From the NCBI RefSeq assembly GCF_037176765.1, contig NC_090021.1, positions 32,604,229 through 32,668,228 of the forward strand: DNA of 64,000 bases, read 5' to 3'. Under the pieces are notes generated by a model. It did not search any database. It saw only the letters and a list, made by a program, of their open reading frames with translations, and had not been told where the DNA came from. Source of the stretch: Anolis sagrei. Lineage: Eukaryota; Chordata; Lepidosauria; Squamata; Anolidae. A program made the position numbers and the translations under genes. Position 1 is the first letter of the stretch. Every line of letters begins with the position of its first letter. Of the stretch, positions 24,985 to 37,345 are shown one piece after another.

Positions 24985-26290
24985 GCATCATAAAATGACA
25001 GCAGGATCTCACATTTGTAGCATGATGCAGTGCAACAAGTACACACTGCTATTGGGCTGCAGGGAGGAATGAAAAAGTTCACTGGACCCTCTTTGTACCA
25101 AGAGTTTTAAAATGTTACTTTTTTGTACTAGAACTCCCAGAATAAACTACCCAGCTTGGCCATTGACCGAAGAATACTGGAAATTTAAGTCCAGAAAGTA
25201 TTGTTCCCAAAACTCTGGTTGTGCCCTTTTATAGAGTGTGTGTTCCTGATAAATTTACTGCTCTGTAAAAATTTGGACAATATTTCTTTCTTCATTCTTT
25301 TTACAAAAGTGTTCAGCCACCACAGGAGTCAATTAATATTAGATTTTTTTCTTTTTTGAAATTATTTTTAAATTTGATAACTGGCCTCTGTTTCAGAAAC
25401 TCTCTGAGTTACTCAACAATCTCTAGATTTTTTTCTTCTAATAATGTATGTTTCTAATACATTGGAAGGAGTTTGGGCACAAACCATCGTGAACATCACT
25501 TCTCCTTAAATTACAAATTTAAGAGAAGTGATGCAGGGAAAATATGACATTGCATTTCGCTCTTCATTCCAAATCCCTCATGTAGTCTAATGCTTTTCTA
25601 AAATGGGTGAATTATTTTGTATCCAGGTGTTGTGTTGTTTTCCTTAACGTACAGGTGAATCCTATTCTATCACAACACATACCTGCAATTTTTAAAATAT
25701 GAGAAACTGTGATTTTAGTGAGTAGGTTTCTAATTGCCATCACTTTGTCAAATGCTGTTCTGTTCTGGATAAGAAAAGTGCATGATGTTTTGCTTTTGTC
25801 ACCATTTGTATGTTCAGTGCAGCATGGAACTTAAATAAAATGTCTTGGAAGTCTTTTTTTCTAAGTAGCCTTCTGTGTTGTTGTCTTCTAAATTAAAGGA
25901 ATTACAGTTTATTTTATATGATGCCTTTCTCACAAAGCGGCTTAGAAAACATGATTGAGATTTGCTTTGGAAAGCTACTTTGTCTTGATCCGATTGAGTG
26001 GGTTCACAGTAGCTCCTCCTAAAGAGAATTTTGCAGAAGCAATTCCAGGGCAGTAACTGTGTTTCAAAACTTAGAAATGTTGACTGAGATCTTACATTAG
26101 ACTATTTAGCTATGGCAAAACTCCATTGACACAGCTACATCTCCTAATATCACTCCTCCAAAACCATCTTAGAGATCAGGCAGTGCCACTAATATAGGTG
26201 TTTCTGAGTTATTGTGGAATAGGATGGTGAATGAGGAAGCATCCATCCCTCTTCCAGCAGTGACTCCATGGGTTCTGTCACAACTGCTGG
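24985..26290. other. Gene-free stretch after VASH2
   Basis: AT-rich, mostly unique sequence with no splice-bounded frame I recognise. An AATAAA near 25.83 kb could belong to a long VASH2 3' UTR. The same holds for 22.2-23.0 kb, 23.65-24.87 kb and 27.3-28.4 kb. Confidence 0.5.
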
Positions 26291-26299
26291 TTGGAAAGC

Positions 26300-26480
26300 A
26301 CCGAAAAGTCGGCATTGTCCACAGACTCCTCCTAGGTCATGTGGCCAGCATGGCTGCATGGAGTGCTGTTACCTTCCTACCGAAGTAGTACATATTGATC
26401 TACTCACATTTGCATATTTTCAAACTGGTAGGTTGGCAGAAGCTGGGGCTAACAGTGGGAACTCGCCCAATTCCCAAGCA
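26300..26480 (-). mobile_element. Sauria-type SINE fragment
   Basis: Contains AGGTCATGTGGCCAGCATGG and TTGATCTACTCACATTTGC, the reverse complement of the SINE body. Diverged. Confidence 0.7.
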
Positions 26481-26579
26481 CATTGGAAATCCCTGTGTTT
26501 ATGGTGCTGCCTGGCTTCCAAGATGGGCTTGTGTGGATGGAAGGACCTGCGGTCACTGCACTTGTGCAATGCCTATAAA

Positions 26580-26870
26580 CGTACATTCAGAAATCAAACA
26601 GTTGAAAGAGACCACAAGGTCCATCCAGTCAACTCCTGGCCATGCAGAAGTTGGAATGCACAGTCAAATCACTCCCAACAGATAATCATACAAACTGTCT
26701 AAAACCAAGCACATTGGAGTAAGATATTCTACCATACTCTGACGCAGCATATTCCATTGTCGAACAGTTCCTACACATCATAAGGTTATTCCTAAAATTT
26801 AGGTGGAACCTCTTTCCTTCTAGTTTGAATCCATGCCCAGTTTACAATATTGTAAATACCGTATAGGGTA
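26580..26870 (-). mobile_element. CR1 LINE 3' fragment
   Basis: Reverse complement of CR1 tail region (GAGACCACAAGGTCCATCCA and TTCCATTGTCGAACAG). Diverged. Confidence 0.7.
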
Positions 26871-26945
26871 CCTGTTGCTACTTTTCTTGGACTATCATTT
26901 TCAGAACATCTCAGTCAGTGTAGTCATGAACTATGAATTCCCTCC

Positions 26946-27000
<55 letters not shown>
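26946..27000. repeat. (CT)n(CA)n microsatellite
   Basis: CT-rich start then about 20 CA units. Confidence 0.9.
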
Positions 27001-27014
27001 TTTCACATATAACT

Positions 27015-27292
27015 TTAGCTTTTTTGTCGTGTCAGGAGCAACTTGAGAAACCACAAGTCACTTCTGGTGTGAGAGAATTGGCCATCTGCAAGGACGTTGC
27101 CCAGGGAACGCTGGGATGTTTTGATGTTTTATCATCCTTGTAGGAGGCTTCTCTCATGTCCCCGTATGAGGAGCTGGAGCTGATAGAGAGGGAGCTCATA
27201 CACGCTGTCCCTGGATTTTAACCAGCAACCTGTCGGTCTTCAGTCCTGCTGGCACAGGGGTTTAAGCCACTGTGCCACCAGGGGCTCCTAAT
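27015..27292 (-). mobile_element. ACA-like tRNA SINE
   Basis: Starts TTTTTGTCGTGTCAGGAGC and ends with reversed tRNA-like head CACTGTGCCACCAGGGGCTCC. Preceded by a (CA)n run. Confidence 0.82.
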
Positions 27293-28424
27293 TTTGGAAT
27301 GAGGAGGGACCTTATTTAAGATGGCTGCTGAAGACTTCTTGGATATTGAAACAATTTATAGAAAACAGGAGATCAAAAGGGACGTTAGAGCTCTTTATCT
27401 TTTTACTCTCCTGGTAATATTGAGTAATGTTGGCAAGCGACCACCATTGCAGTTACAGATCCATAAGTGCTCCATATTTCATTTGCACTCCATATTCACA
27501 ATTGTGGCACTATTATTACACTTGCAAGTTCCCCCTGAACTCCACCTTAAGCTCCAAGGTGCCACTCCATTCTATGGAGATCTGTTCTGCTGGCGATCGC
27601 GGCACAGCATGCTAATACTGCCAACCCCCTCCTTCCAGTGATTTTTAGTGTGATGAGAAATTGCAAGAGGAATGCTGTTTTTGATTGTAATAGCCTCACT
27701 CAGAGAGACTGCTGGTTATTATAGTAGACTCAGGGTCAGGCCAGGAGACAATTCTTAGTTCTGCACTTGTAATTAAACTAGTGATATAGGATCTCGGTCA
27801 TAAAATACAGTTTATGTGATAGGATTAGTTGCTGGTGATTGTCCACACAGCTGCCAGTAGCAGCTAATGAAGTGGCAAAATATGCACTGTGTTGACCTCA
27901 TTTTATAGTCCTGGATGATACCAGAAGAGGGGAAGGTTGGAAATGAGATTTCTCTTTCCAGCAGCTGTATTTCCTTCAGTATGATTCAGTCTTGCTAAGA
28001 AGAGCTGCCTAGAGCCTTGAAAAGGAATCCATAGCTGATCACCTAGAAATGCCGGCTGGTTAATAAAATAGGGTTTTTTTTTAGAGGGAGAGAGAAATGC
28101 GCTTGTTGCATTATTGGAAGAGAAATCTTTGACTTATGCTTATTACTAAAAAAAACAAACAAAACATGAGTTCCAAGATCATAAAGCAAACTTATGCCAT
28201 CACAACTTACTAGCAGGATGAGCTGTGATGTCATAAAGCAGAGTTATGCCGTTGTAACTTACTAGCAGGATGCCAAAGTAAATGGCTTATATTATAGTCA
28301 CTATTTTGGAAAAGGTGATTGCTCCATTTCTAAAAAGGGCTCAAGGCCGGTTACAGAACAATTAAAACACATATGCACAGCAAAAACACCACAAATACAC
28401 ATATATAAAACAGCTTTTGGATCA

Positions 28425-28970
28425 ATAGTATAGTGTCTAGATCCAGGAAAGTCATGCTACGCTTTATTCTGCCTTGGTTAGACCACACCTGGAATACTGT
28501 GTCCAATTCTGGGCACCACAATTGAAGGGTCACATTGACAAGCTGGAATATGTCTAGAGGAGAGTGGCTAGAATGATCAAGGGTCTGGAGAACAAACCCT
28601 ATGAGAGGAGGCTTGAAGAGCTGGGCATGTTTAGCCTTCAGAAGAGAAGGCTGAGAGGAGACAGGATGAGGACCATATATAAATATGTGAGGGGAAGTCA
28701 TAGGGAGGAGGGCGCAAGCTTGTTTTCTGCTTCCCTGGAGACTAAGGTGTGGAACAATGGCTTCAAACTACAAGAAAGGAGATTCCACATTCCTGACTGT
28801 GAGTGCTGTTCAGCAGCGGAACTCTCTGCCCCTTCTTTGGAGGTTTTTACACAGAGGCTGGATGGCCATCTGTCGGGGGTGCTTTGAATGTGACATTCCT
28901 GCTTCTTGGCAGGGGGTTGGACTGGATGGCCCATGACATCTCTTCCAACTCAATGATTCTATAAAACTGA
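28425..28970 (+). mobile_element. CR1 LINE 3' part
   Basis: Carries CR1 words AATACTGTGTCCAATTCTGG, GAGAGGAGGCTTGAAGAGCT and the ending GGATGGCCCATGAC, then TCTTCCAACTCAATGATTC. Confidence 0.85.
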
Positions 28971-29024
28971 AGAGTTAGGTTGTCAAAGAAATTACGTTAT
29001 CCTTCACTTGTTATGGTTGCTATG

Positions 29025-29258
29025 GCATTTAGTTGTTGTTGTATGCCTTTGGGGTTGCTCCCAGCCTATAAGAACCCTAAGACAAGCCTATCATGTTGTA
29101 TTCTTGGCAAGGTTTGTTAGCTTGGGTTGTCCTTTGCCTTCCTCTGAGACTGAGAGAGAGTGATTTGTCCAAGGGTACTCAACTGGTTTCATAGCTGAAC
29201 CCTACTCTCCAGAATCATAGTCTAATGCTCAAACCAGTACAGCACATTGCCTCTTTTT
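29025..29258 (+). mobile_element. CORE-type SINE
   Basis: TTGTTGTTGTATGCCTTTGG, CCTCTGAGACTGAGAGAG and CAAACCAGTACAGCACA fit the same SINE family as 4318-4620. Confidence 0.6.
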
Positions 29259-29639
29259 GCCTCTTTATTATTTATTTGAAAAGGGATTTACAAGCAACCT
29301 GTTACTTGTAACTACTTACTCTCACACTCTGGACAATACTGGATTAGATGGTGCAATGCCCTGGCCAATATAACCTGGCTTTAGGGGCAGGTGTTCTCTT
29401 CTTAATTGCCATATAGGACAGGTAAAAGTGATAAAGCTGCAACCAAGTCCTGCTTTGCACAGCTCTGTCTCTTTTTCTCGCACCTCCCTTTTTGCCAGGA
29501 CTCGAATAGCACTTGAGCAGGCATTAATCAGAGGAAGCTATTCCAAAAGGCATCAGCAGTTCTTCTGAAGTATTTGATTTGAAAAGGCACTACTCTCTTT
29601 CAAGCTCAGGTCAAGAACAGTTCAATTGTATTTCATTTC

Positions 29640-31722
29640 TCTTTTGCAGACAAATGATCTCACTAACATTACTAGCGAATATACAGTGGAAGTGAAGAAC
29701 AGATTTGAAGGACTAGATTTAGTAAACAGAGTCCCAGAAGAACTATGGACAGAAGTCTGCGACATTGTTCAGGAGGCAGCAACAAAGTACGTTCCAAAGA
29801 AAAAGAAAACCAAGAAGGCAAAATGGTTGTCTGCTGAGACACTGGAAATAGCCCAAGAAAGGAGGAAAGCAAAAGGAAACAGTGAAAAGGGGAGATATGC
29901 CCAGTTAAATGCGCAATTCCAGAGGTTAGCCAGAAGAGATAAGGAACTATTTTTAAATAAGCAATGCATGGAAGTGGAAGAAGACAACAGAATAGGAAGG
30001 ACAAGAGACCTCTTCCAGAAAATTAGAAACATTGGAGGTAAATTTCAGGCAAAAATTGGTATGATAAGAAACAAAGATGGCAGGGACCTAACAGAAGCTG
30101 AAGAGATCAAGAGAAGGTGGCGAGACTATACAGAAGATCTGTATAGGAAGGATAACAATATCGAGGATAGCTTTGACGGTGTGGTGAATGAATTAGAACC
30201 AGACATCCTGAGGAGTGAGGTTGAATGGGCCTTAAGAAGCATTGCTAACAACAAGGCAGCAGGAGATGATGGGATCCCAGCTGAACTGTTTAAAATCTTA
30301 AAAGATGATGCTGTCAAGGTGATGCATGCCATTTGCCAGCAAATATGGAAAACACAAGAATGGCCATCAGACTGGAAAAAATCAACTTATATCCCCATAC
30401 CAAAAAAGGGAAATGCGAAAGACTGCTCAAACGTCCGTACAGTGGCCCTTATTTCTCATGCCAGTAAGGTAATGCTCAAGATCCTGCAAGGAAGACTCCA
30501 GCAATACATGGAGCGAGAGTTGCCAGATGTTCAAGCTGGGTTTAGAAAAGGCAGAGGAACGAGAGACCAGATTGCCAATATCCGCTGGATAATGGAGAAA
30601 GGCAGGGAGTTTCAGAAAAACATCTACTTCTGCTTCATTGACTATTCTAAAGCCTTTGACTGTGTGGATCATAATAAATTGTGGCAAGTTCTTGGCGGGA
30701 TGGGCATACCAAGCCACCTTGTCTCTCTCCTGAGGAATCTGTACAAGGACCAAGTAGCAACAGTCAGAACTGACCACGGAACAACAGACTGGTTCAAGAT
30801 TGGGAAAGGCGTCCGGCAAGGCTGCATCCTCTCACCCAACCTTTTTAACTTGTATGCAGAACACATCATGCGATGTGCGGGGCTGGATGAATGCAAAGCT
30901 GGGGTGAAAATTGCTGGAAGAAATATTAACAACCTCAGATATGCAGATGACACCACTCTGATGGCCGAAAGCGAGGAGGAGCTGAGGAGCCTTTTAATCA
31001 AGGTGAAAGAAGAAAGCGCAAAAGCCGGGTTGCAGCTAAACGTCAAAAAAACCAAGATTATGGCAACAAGAATGATTGACAACTGGAAAATAGAGGGAGA
31101 AACCGTGGAGGCCGTGACAGACTTTGTATTTCTAGGTGCAAAGATTACTGCAGATGCAGACTGTAGCCAGGAAATCAGAAGACGCTTACTTCTTGGAAGG
31201 AGAGCAATGTCCAGTCTCGATAAAATAGTGAAGAGTAGAGACATCAGACTGGCAACAAAGATCCGCCTAGTCAAAGCCATGGTATTCCCTGTAGTAACCT
31301 ACGGATGTGAGAGCTGGACCTTAGGGAAGGCTGAGCGAAGGAAGATCGATGCTTTTGAGCTGTGGTGTTGGAGGAAAGTGCTGAGAGTGCCTTGGACTGC
31401 GAGAAGATCCAACCAGTCCATCCTCCAGGAAATAAAGCCCGACTGCTCACTGGAGGGAAAGATACTAGAGACAAAGTTGAAGTACTTTGGCCACATCATG
31501 AGGAGACAGGAAAGCCTAGAGAAGACAATTATGCTGGGGAAAGTGGAAGGCAAAAGGAAGAGGGGCCGACCAAAGGCAAGATGGATGGATGGCATCCTTG
31601 AAGTGACTGGACTGACCTTGAAGGAGCTGGGGGTGGTAACGGCCGACAGGGAGCTCTGGCGTAGGCTGGTCCATGAGGTCACGAAGAGTCGGAGACGACT
31701 GAACGAATGAACAACAAAGTGC
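29640..31722 (+). mobile_element. BovB (RTE clade) LINE, 5'-truncated, reverse transcriptase frame open
   Basis: A single frame of 694 codons (to the stop at 31710) carries a complete RTE reverse transcriptase: RSIANNKAAGDDGIPAELF, IPIPKKGN, QAGFRKGRGTRDQI, YFCFIDYSKAFDCVDHNKLW, VRQGCILSP, LRYADDTTLMAES (YADD codons 30940-30951), then VTYGCESWT, DAFELWCWRKVLRVPWTARR and ELWRRLVHEVTKSRRRLNE. These are close to ruminant and squamate BovB. The N-terminal apurinic-type endonuclease is missing, so it is a 5'-truncated copy. The 3' end GACTGAACGAATGAACAACAA is a BovB-style tail. The lack of stops over 2 kb points to a recent insertion. Flanking target duplications were not found with certainty. It lies between VASH2 and ANGEL2. 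Confidence 0.92.
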
Positions 31723-31954
31723 TAAGCAGATTTCCAACCAATTCAATGTGCAGGTTTGGGAGAGAGGCAACTCATTTTGCAAAGGTTCTAGAAAGAGGTA
31801 TGTGCGCATCCAAGCATAAACAGGGTTGTCTATTCTTTAGTAAAAGGAGAAAAAATACAAATTGTACAATATATTTCAGATTTTATACTAATCTGCCTTC
31901 ATGCAATGTTCTAATTTGCTTAAATTAGAGCTTTGAGTTGATTATATCATTTAC

Positions 31955-32408
31955 CATATTTCTAAGGTGCTGTGTCCAGAGGAGGGCAACTAAAATGATC
32001 AAAGGTCTGGAGAGCAAGCCCTATGTGGAGCGGCTTAAAGAGCTGGGCACGTTTAGCTTGAAGAAAAGGCTGAGGAGACATAATAGCCACAAATAAATAT
32101 TTGATAGGAAGTCATAGGGAGGAGGGAGCTAGCCTTGGAGACTAGGATGCGGAACAATGGCTTTAAACTACAAGAAAGGAGAATCCACATGAACATTAGG
32201 AAAAACTTCTTGACTGTGAGAGCTGTTCAGCAGTGAAACTCTCTGCCCCGGAGTGTGGTGGAGGCTCCTTCGTTGGAGGCTTTTAAACAGAGGCTGGATG
32301 GACATCTGTCAGTGGTGCTTTGAATGCGATTTTCCTGCTTCTTGGCAAGAGGTTGGACTGGATGGCCCACGAGATCGCTTCCAACTCTATGATTCTATAA
32401 TTCTATGA
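31955..32408 (+). mobile_element. CR1 LINE 3' part
   Basis: Begins near TGTCCAGAGGAGGGCAAC and ends in the CR1 tail TATGATTCTATAATTCTATG. It follows the BovB insertion by about 230 bp. Confidence 0.85.
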
Positions 32409-32509
32409 AGATACTTATCCATATATACTCATGTATTAGTTGAAGGTTTGGGGTGGGGATGGGAGAAAATTTTGATATGACTCATGGATAAGGCAAGGAA
32501 CATTCTAGA

Positions 32510-32878
32510 GCAGTGGTTCCCAACTTTTTTTGACCAGGGACCACTTGACCAGGAACCATTCTCCAACATTAGTACCAAAAGAGTTTTTGGTGAACTTTAG
32601 ATCCGGTTTAGTTAATTGGGGTGCTGAGTCAGAAAATTGCATTGGATAGACCACATTAGCTCTAGTTTGTGATACAGAACATATGCCATCCAGTAGTCAC
32701 CATCGGCTCACTCACAGAAAACCATATTTAATAAGCCTCGGCACTATAAGAGGGTTTCGCGAGACCAGTTGCTCTCGTTGCAACAATGTAGTAACTGTGA
32801 GGCCGTGGACCATATTTTAGTTCTTGGGGACCACTGGTGGTCCACGGATCACAGGTTGGGAATCACTGTTCTACAGAG
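32510..32878. repeat. hAT MITE, about 370 bp
   Basis: Ends CAGTGGTTCCCAACTTT and AGGTTGGGAATCACTG, flanked by TTCTAGAG and TTCTACAG. Relatives at 45110 and 48496. Confidence 0.78.
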
Positions 32879-32929
32879 AAGACCATCTCAGGGTGACAGC
32901 CACCCCTGAATGCGACTGCTCCCATTTTG

Positions 32930-33215
32930 ACATCCAATCATTCAAAAAGGGAAGCCCTGGCACTCAAGTGTTGTAACTGGAGGTCAGCTGTTACCAACCA
33001 TGCTACGGATTTTGAAGAGGCACAAATAGATGGTGAAAGGGAGAAAAGTGCCAAGGGGAAGGCGCACCAAGCAAACCCTTGTTGTGATCATCTTCCACTT
33101 GGAAATCTATGTCTTCATTGTAAAAGACCATGCAGATCCAGAACAGGTCTCTACAGCCATTTACACACCCATCGCCAAGAGCACTCTTGGAAAGTAATCA
33201 TACTCAACCATGAGA
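32930..33215 (+). mobile_element. LINE 3' fragment with C2H2-like C-terminus
   Basis: Reads REALALKCCNWRSAVTNHAT and CLHCKRPCRSRTGLYSHLHTH, the same C-terminus as the LINE at 57925-58545. Confidence 0.7.
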
Positions 33216-33901
33216 GATCCTTTACAGACAGATAGATTGACACTCTACTCAGAGATGAAGATGGTTCTTTCATAAAATAAAATAAAAGGCAAAGTATTTG
33301 GTAATGCTCTTTTCAAAAAAAGGAACCATCCCCTTCTTTGATTGGCAAAGGAAAGAGCTTATTCCACTCCTAGGACAATCTAAATGAAACACCAAACCCC
33401 TCTACTATCTCTGCATTCCTCAGAGAAGAAGCAACAGAGAGCTTTCTATTAAATGCACAATAAAACACACTGAGCTCACCAACCCAGAGTAACTATACTA
33501 ACCAAAGTAAAATTATTTGTATGTATCATAAAAATGTTTATTATGTCTTCTGTAACACTGTTTCTGGATGAGGAACAGGGACTCTACCTTGGAAACTCTT
33601 CTCTTTGAGATCAAGCCAATTGTCATAGCTTTAAAGCCATAAAATTTCATTTTTAAAAAAGTGATGAATTTCCAAGTAACTGGACCTGAATAAAAAAACA
33701 CATAGGTTTAGTCACATCTCTAAGATGTGGATTAATTATACCCAGTGCTGTTCAACATCCATATTAATGATTTGGATGAGGGTTTAGAAGGCATGCTTAT
33801 AAATTTTGCAGAAGACACCAAATTTGGGAGACATAGCTAATAATTCAGAAGACAGGATCAGAATTCAAAACAACATTAACAAATTAGGGAGTGGGGCCCA
33901 A

Positions 33902-33950
33902 AATGAGTTTTCCGGGCCAGACAACCCGGAAATCTCATAACAACCCAAAA
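33902..33950. repeat. Tiny foldback insertion in CR1
   Basis: Arms GTTTTCCGGG and CCCGGAAATC pair. The insert lies between CCCAAAATGA and CCAAAATGAA, an apparent duplication of the CR1 target. It resembles the ends of the larger foldback family at 2841, 5933 and 63314. Confidence 0.55.
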
Positions 33951-33989
33951 TGAATTTCAACAAGGAGAAATGTAAGACTAAACTTTAAA

Positions 33990-34298
33990 GGTTTCCCTGG
34001 ACATCAAATCTAATCGATGGGGGTGATGCTCATCTCAATTTCTAAGCCGAAGGCCAGCATTGTCCATGGACACCTCCAAGGTCATGTGGTCAGTATGACT
34101 GCATGGAGCGACGCTACCTTCCAGCCAAAGTGGTACCTATTGATCTACTCACATTTGCATGTTTTTTAACTGCTTGGTTGGCAGCAGCTGGGGCTAACAG
34201 CGGGAGTTGACCCAGCTCCCTGGATTCAAATCGCCAAACCTTTGGTTACCAAGTTCAGCTGCTCAGCGATTTAACAAGTTGCACCACCAGGGGGGCCT
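33990..34298 (-). mobile_element. Sauria-type tRNA SINE inside CR1
   Basis: Reverse complement has the SINE body (GTGAGTAGATCAATAGGTAC, CATGCAGTCATACTG-like) and a tRNA-like head ending in GGTGCAAC. Confidence 0.8.
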
Positions 34299-35494
34299 AA
34301 ACTTAGGCAGAAATAATTAAATGCACAGATACAGAATGGGTGACACCCAGGTCGACAACAGTCCATGAGAAAGAGATCTTGGAGTTTTAATAGACTACAA
34401 GTTTAACATGAGCCACAATGTGATGCAGCACCAAAAATGGCCAATGGGATTTAGGGCTGAGTCTAGATCAAGTAACATGCCCTTTATTCTGCTTTGGTCA
34501 GACCTTAGCTGGAATACTGTGTCCAATTCTGGGAACCACAATTTAAGAGGGAAATTGGAAACCTGGAGGGCGACTGAAATAATCAAAGGTCTGGAGACCA
34601 TGAATCCCTGTAAGGAGTGGCTTAAGGAGCTAGGTATGTTGAGTTTGCAGAAGAGAAGGTTGAGACGAGACCTGAAAGCCATGTTTAAATACTTGAAAGG
34701 ATGTCATAAAGAAGAGGGAGCAGGCTTGTTTTCTGCTGCCCAGGAAACTGGAGCAATGGGTTCAAATTACAGGAAAGGAGATTCAAATGATTGTAAGAGC
34801 TCTTCAACAGTGGAACTCTCTGCCATGGAATGAAGTGGATGCCTCTTCTTTGGAGGCTTTAAAACAGGCTTGATGTCCATCTGTCAGGGGTACTTTGATC
34901 GTGCTTTTTCTGCATGGCAGCGGGTAGGACTGGATGGCCCATGTGGTCTCTTCTAATTTTGTGATTCTATGATCCCATGAATTGTAGTCCATTTCCCAAG
35001 TTGCTTGATATCTCTGCTTAAAACAAGAGGGTGAAGGGCAGCCTATGGACAGTATAGATATAGAACCACAGAGCTACTGCCCCTTGGCGCCTTTGTATGG
35101 AAAACATATGCTCTGCCACTAAATAGCAGCCCTTTTAAATATGGAGATGCTCAGAGGATGATTTTACAAATCAAAATACCAAGGACAAAAGGTGAAAATG
35201 GAAGGAAGCCTTTTAAAATTCTACACAAGTGAACAGTTTGGTCACAATTCATACCAACAGGATGGGAGTAAAAGCCTGTTCATTCGCTGCAGACTTTGGG
35301 CCCTTCATCAGTAATCAATCTATTCCCATGTGCCTTGAATATATTATGTGTGTCACATTAAACCATTAGCAAATTCTTCTTGAGTGCACTTTAGAGGACT
35401 GAACTGTAATCATATTCTAATGATTAATCTCACAAAGTGTGTTTCCATCTGTTCAGTCAAACCCATGGGGAAGTTCAATCTGACTTTTTCTTTA

Positions 35495-35645
35495 ATAAGG
35501 TAAAGGTAGTCCCCTGACTTTAAGTCCAGTCATGTCTGACTCTGGGGTGTGGTGCTCATCTCCATTTCTAAGCCGAAGAGCCAGCGTTGTCCATAGACAC
35601 CTCCAAGGTCATGTGGCCGGCATGACTGCATGGAGCGCCGTTATA
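35495..35645 (-). mobile_element. Sauria-type SINE, 3' half
   Basis: Reverse complement of the SINE body and BovB-like tail (AAGGTAAAGGTAGTCCCCTG start, CATGACTGCATGGAGCGCCG end). Confidence 0.75.
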
Positions 35646-36012
35646 GCAACCTCTAAAAACAAAGGTTATTTCAGGTGCTTGGCCCCTCCACATTGTGCTC
35701 CAATGTTGGTTGTGCGTGCCTTTCACTGTTTCAAATAGAAATATATGAATGTCAGCTTGTGTTTTGCAGAACACAAGTGAGCAATGGCTTCTGAGAGCCC
35801 GATAATGGAGAATATTGCTCAACTGTATTCGTGGTAAAAGGGCTTTACCCTCTTGAGCTAGCAGAACTGCCAGTTTTGAGCCTCCAGCAGCCATATCAGA
35901 GGTCAGGAACATAAACACCTAGTTATCAAAATCCCCATCCAATGTGGGTAAGTATAGAATGAGAAGGTTCATTACGGGATGGCATGAGGAGCAATCCAAC
36001 ATGATTAGGTTT

Positions 36013-36280
36013 CTCTTGGGGTTTTTTTTGTCAGGAGCTACTTGAGAAACTGCAAGTCACTTCTGATGTGAGAGAATCGGATGTCTGCAAGGTCATTGCC
36101 TTGGGACACCAGGATGTTTTACCATCCTTTTGGGAGGCTTCTCTCATGTCTCTGCATGGGGAGCTGGAGTTGACAGAGGGAGCTCATCTGCACTTTCCCC
36201 GGATTTGAACCTCCGACCTGTTGGTCTTCAGTACTGTCAGTACAAGGGTTTAACCCACTGCGCCACCTCTTGTGTCCACA
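36013..36280 (-). mobile_element. ACA-like tRNA SINE
   Basis: Starts GTCAGGAGCTACTTGAG, ends TTTAACCCACTGCGCCACC. Lies just before the Sauria SINE at 36353. Confidence 0.8.
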
Positions 36281-36352
36281 TTTCTCTTAATTTTTTCCAT
36301 TGGGACCCCTCCGTCTTCACTAGTTACTTTCTCTAGAACTAAGCTAAGCAAA

Positions 36353-36668
36353 AAAGGGGTTGTGGTAGTGCAGTGGGTTAAACCGTTAAGCAGCAGAACC
36401 TGCTGATTGGAAGGTCAGCAGTTCGAATCCACGGAGAGCGTGAGTTCCTGTTGTTAGCTCCAGCTCCTGCCAACTTAGCAGTTTGCAAATATGTAAATGT
36501 GAGTAGATCAATAGATAACAGCGCTCCATGCAGTCATGTTGTCCACATGACTTTGGAGGCGTCTACAGACAACACCGGCTCTTTGGCTTAGAAATGGAGA
36601 TGAGCAACACCCCCCAAAGTCAGACATGACTAGACTTAATGTCTAGGGGAAACCTTTACCTTTACTTA
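36353..36668 (+). mobile_element. Sauria-type tRNA SINE, near full length
   Basis: tRNA-like head (GTAGTGCAGTGGGTTAAAC, GGTCAGCAGTTCGAATCC), body with GTGAGTAGATCAATAG, then AGTCAGACATGACTAGAC and tail CCTTTACCTTTAC. The piece before the tail matches the BovB 3' end. Confidence 0.88.
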
Positions 36669-37204
36669 AGCTTAGAAAAAAATACTAAATTAAGATATAC
36701 ACAAGAAGATGTAGTTGGAGCTTTTTTTGTGTATTCCTTGATTTAGTAGCGTGGATCGCTCTTTGTGTCATCTTAGAATGAACCTCCAATGGTGAATCAA
36801 ATCTTGTTTTCTCTAGATATGGCATGAGAAACAATTCATTCAGATTAGAAGATACCCAAGCCTACTATCCTGTCATCCCAAGAATGGATTGCTAGACAAA
36901 GATCAATAAATGGTTCACAAACATGGATATGGGGCAGGAAAAATGATCCCAGACTTATTCAATCTGGCCATTTGGTGATCACTGTAGCCCTACATCAGAT
37001 GGATCTGTAACTTGGACAACCAGTGTAGTGTAGCAGTTAGTGTTGGACTGGCAGCTAGATTTAGTCACTAGTGATAAATGAAATTCATCAAATGACGCCA
37101 TGATACCGAATGTGTGAGCATTTGTTGTCTCTCAGTCTGATAAAGGGTGTTTATGAGGATTGACATAGTGAAGACTGTCATGTATACCATCACAAGCTCA
37201 GTGG

Positions 37205-37345
37205 ATGCAACTGACAGGGATGTGTATTGGACTGTTAGTATTTGCTGTGGTTTGGTTCCAGGGCCCCACATGGATACCAAAATCTCTAGATGGTGAAGTG
37301 CCACTGCATACTATCCCCCCCCCCCCCCCCACACACACACCTATA
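37205..37345. repeat. Tigger-like fragment with C-run
   Basis: GGTTTGGTTCCAGGGCCCCA and GGATACCAAAATCTC are words of a TcMar-Tigger relic; a C homopolymer and (AC)n follow at 37315-37340. A similar piece is at 54713-54955. Confidence 0.55.

Larger units (their letters stand above)
33735..34985 (+). mobile_element. CR1 LINE with two nested insertions
   Basis: The left part codes the CR1 reverse transcriptase end (FNIHINDLDEG-like, then KFADDT-like). The right part is the usual CR1 3' region and tail at about 34.98 kb. A small foldback (33902-33950) and a Sauria SINE (33990-34298) lie inside. Confidence 0.8.

Noticed and set aside
28564-28887. 107-codon frame at 28.6 kb and similar ones near 34.4 and 26.3 kb
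   Set aside because: They lie within CR1 and SINE copies and match those repeats, not host genes.
29626-31710. BovB frame as a host exon, because TTTCTCTTTTGCAG precedes it
   Set aside because: The frame is entirely RTE reverse transcriptase and ends in a BovB tail; the acceptor-like run is probably chance.
36353-36440. tRNA gene
   Set aside because: The tRNA-like box A/box B sequence is the head of a Sauria SINE and continues into its body.
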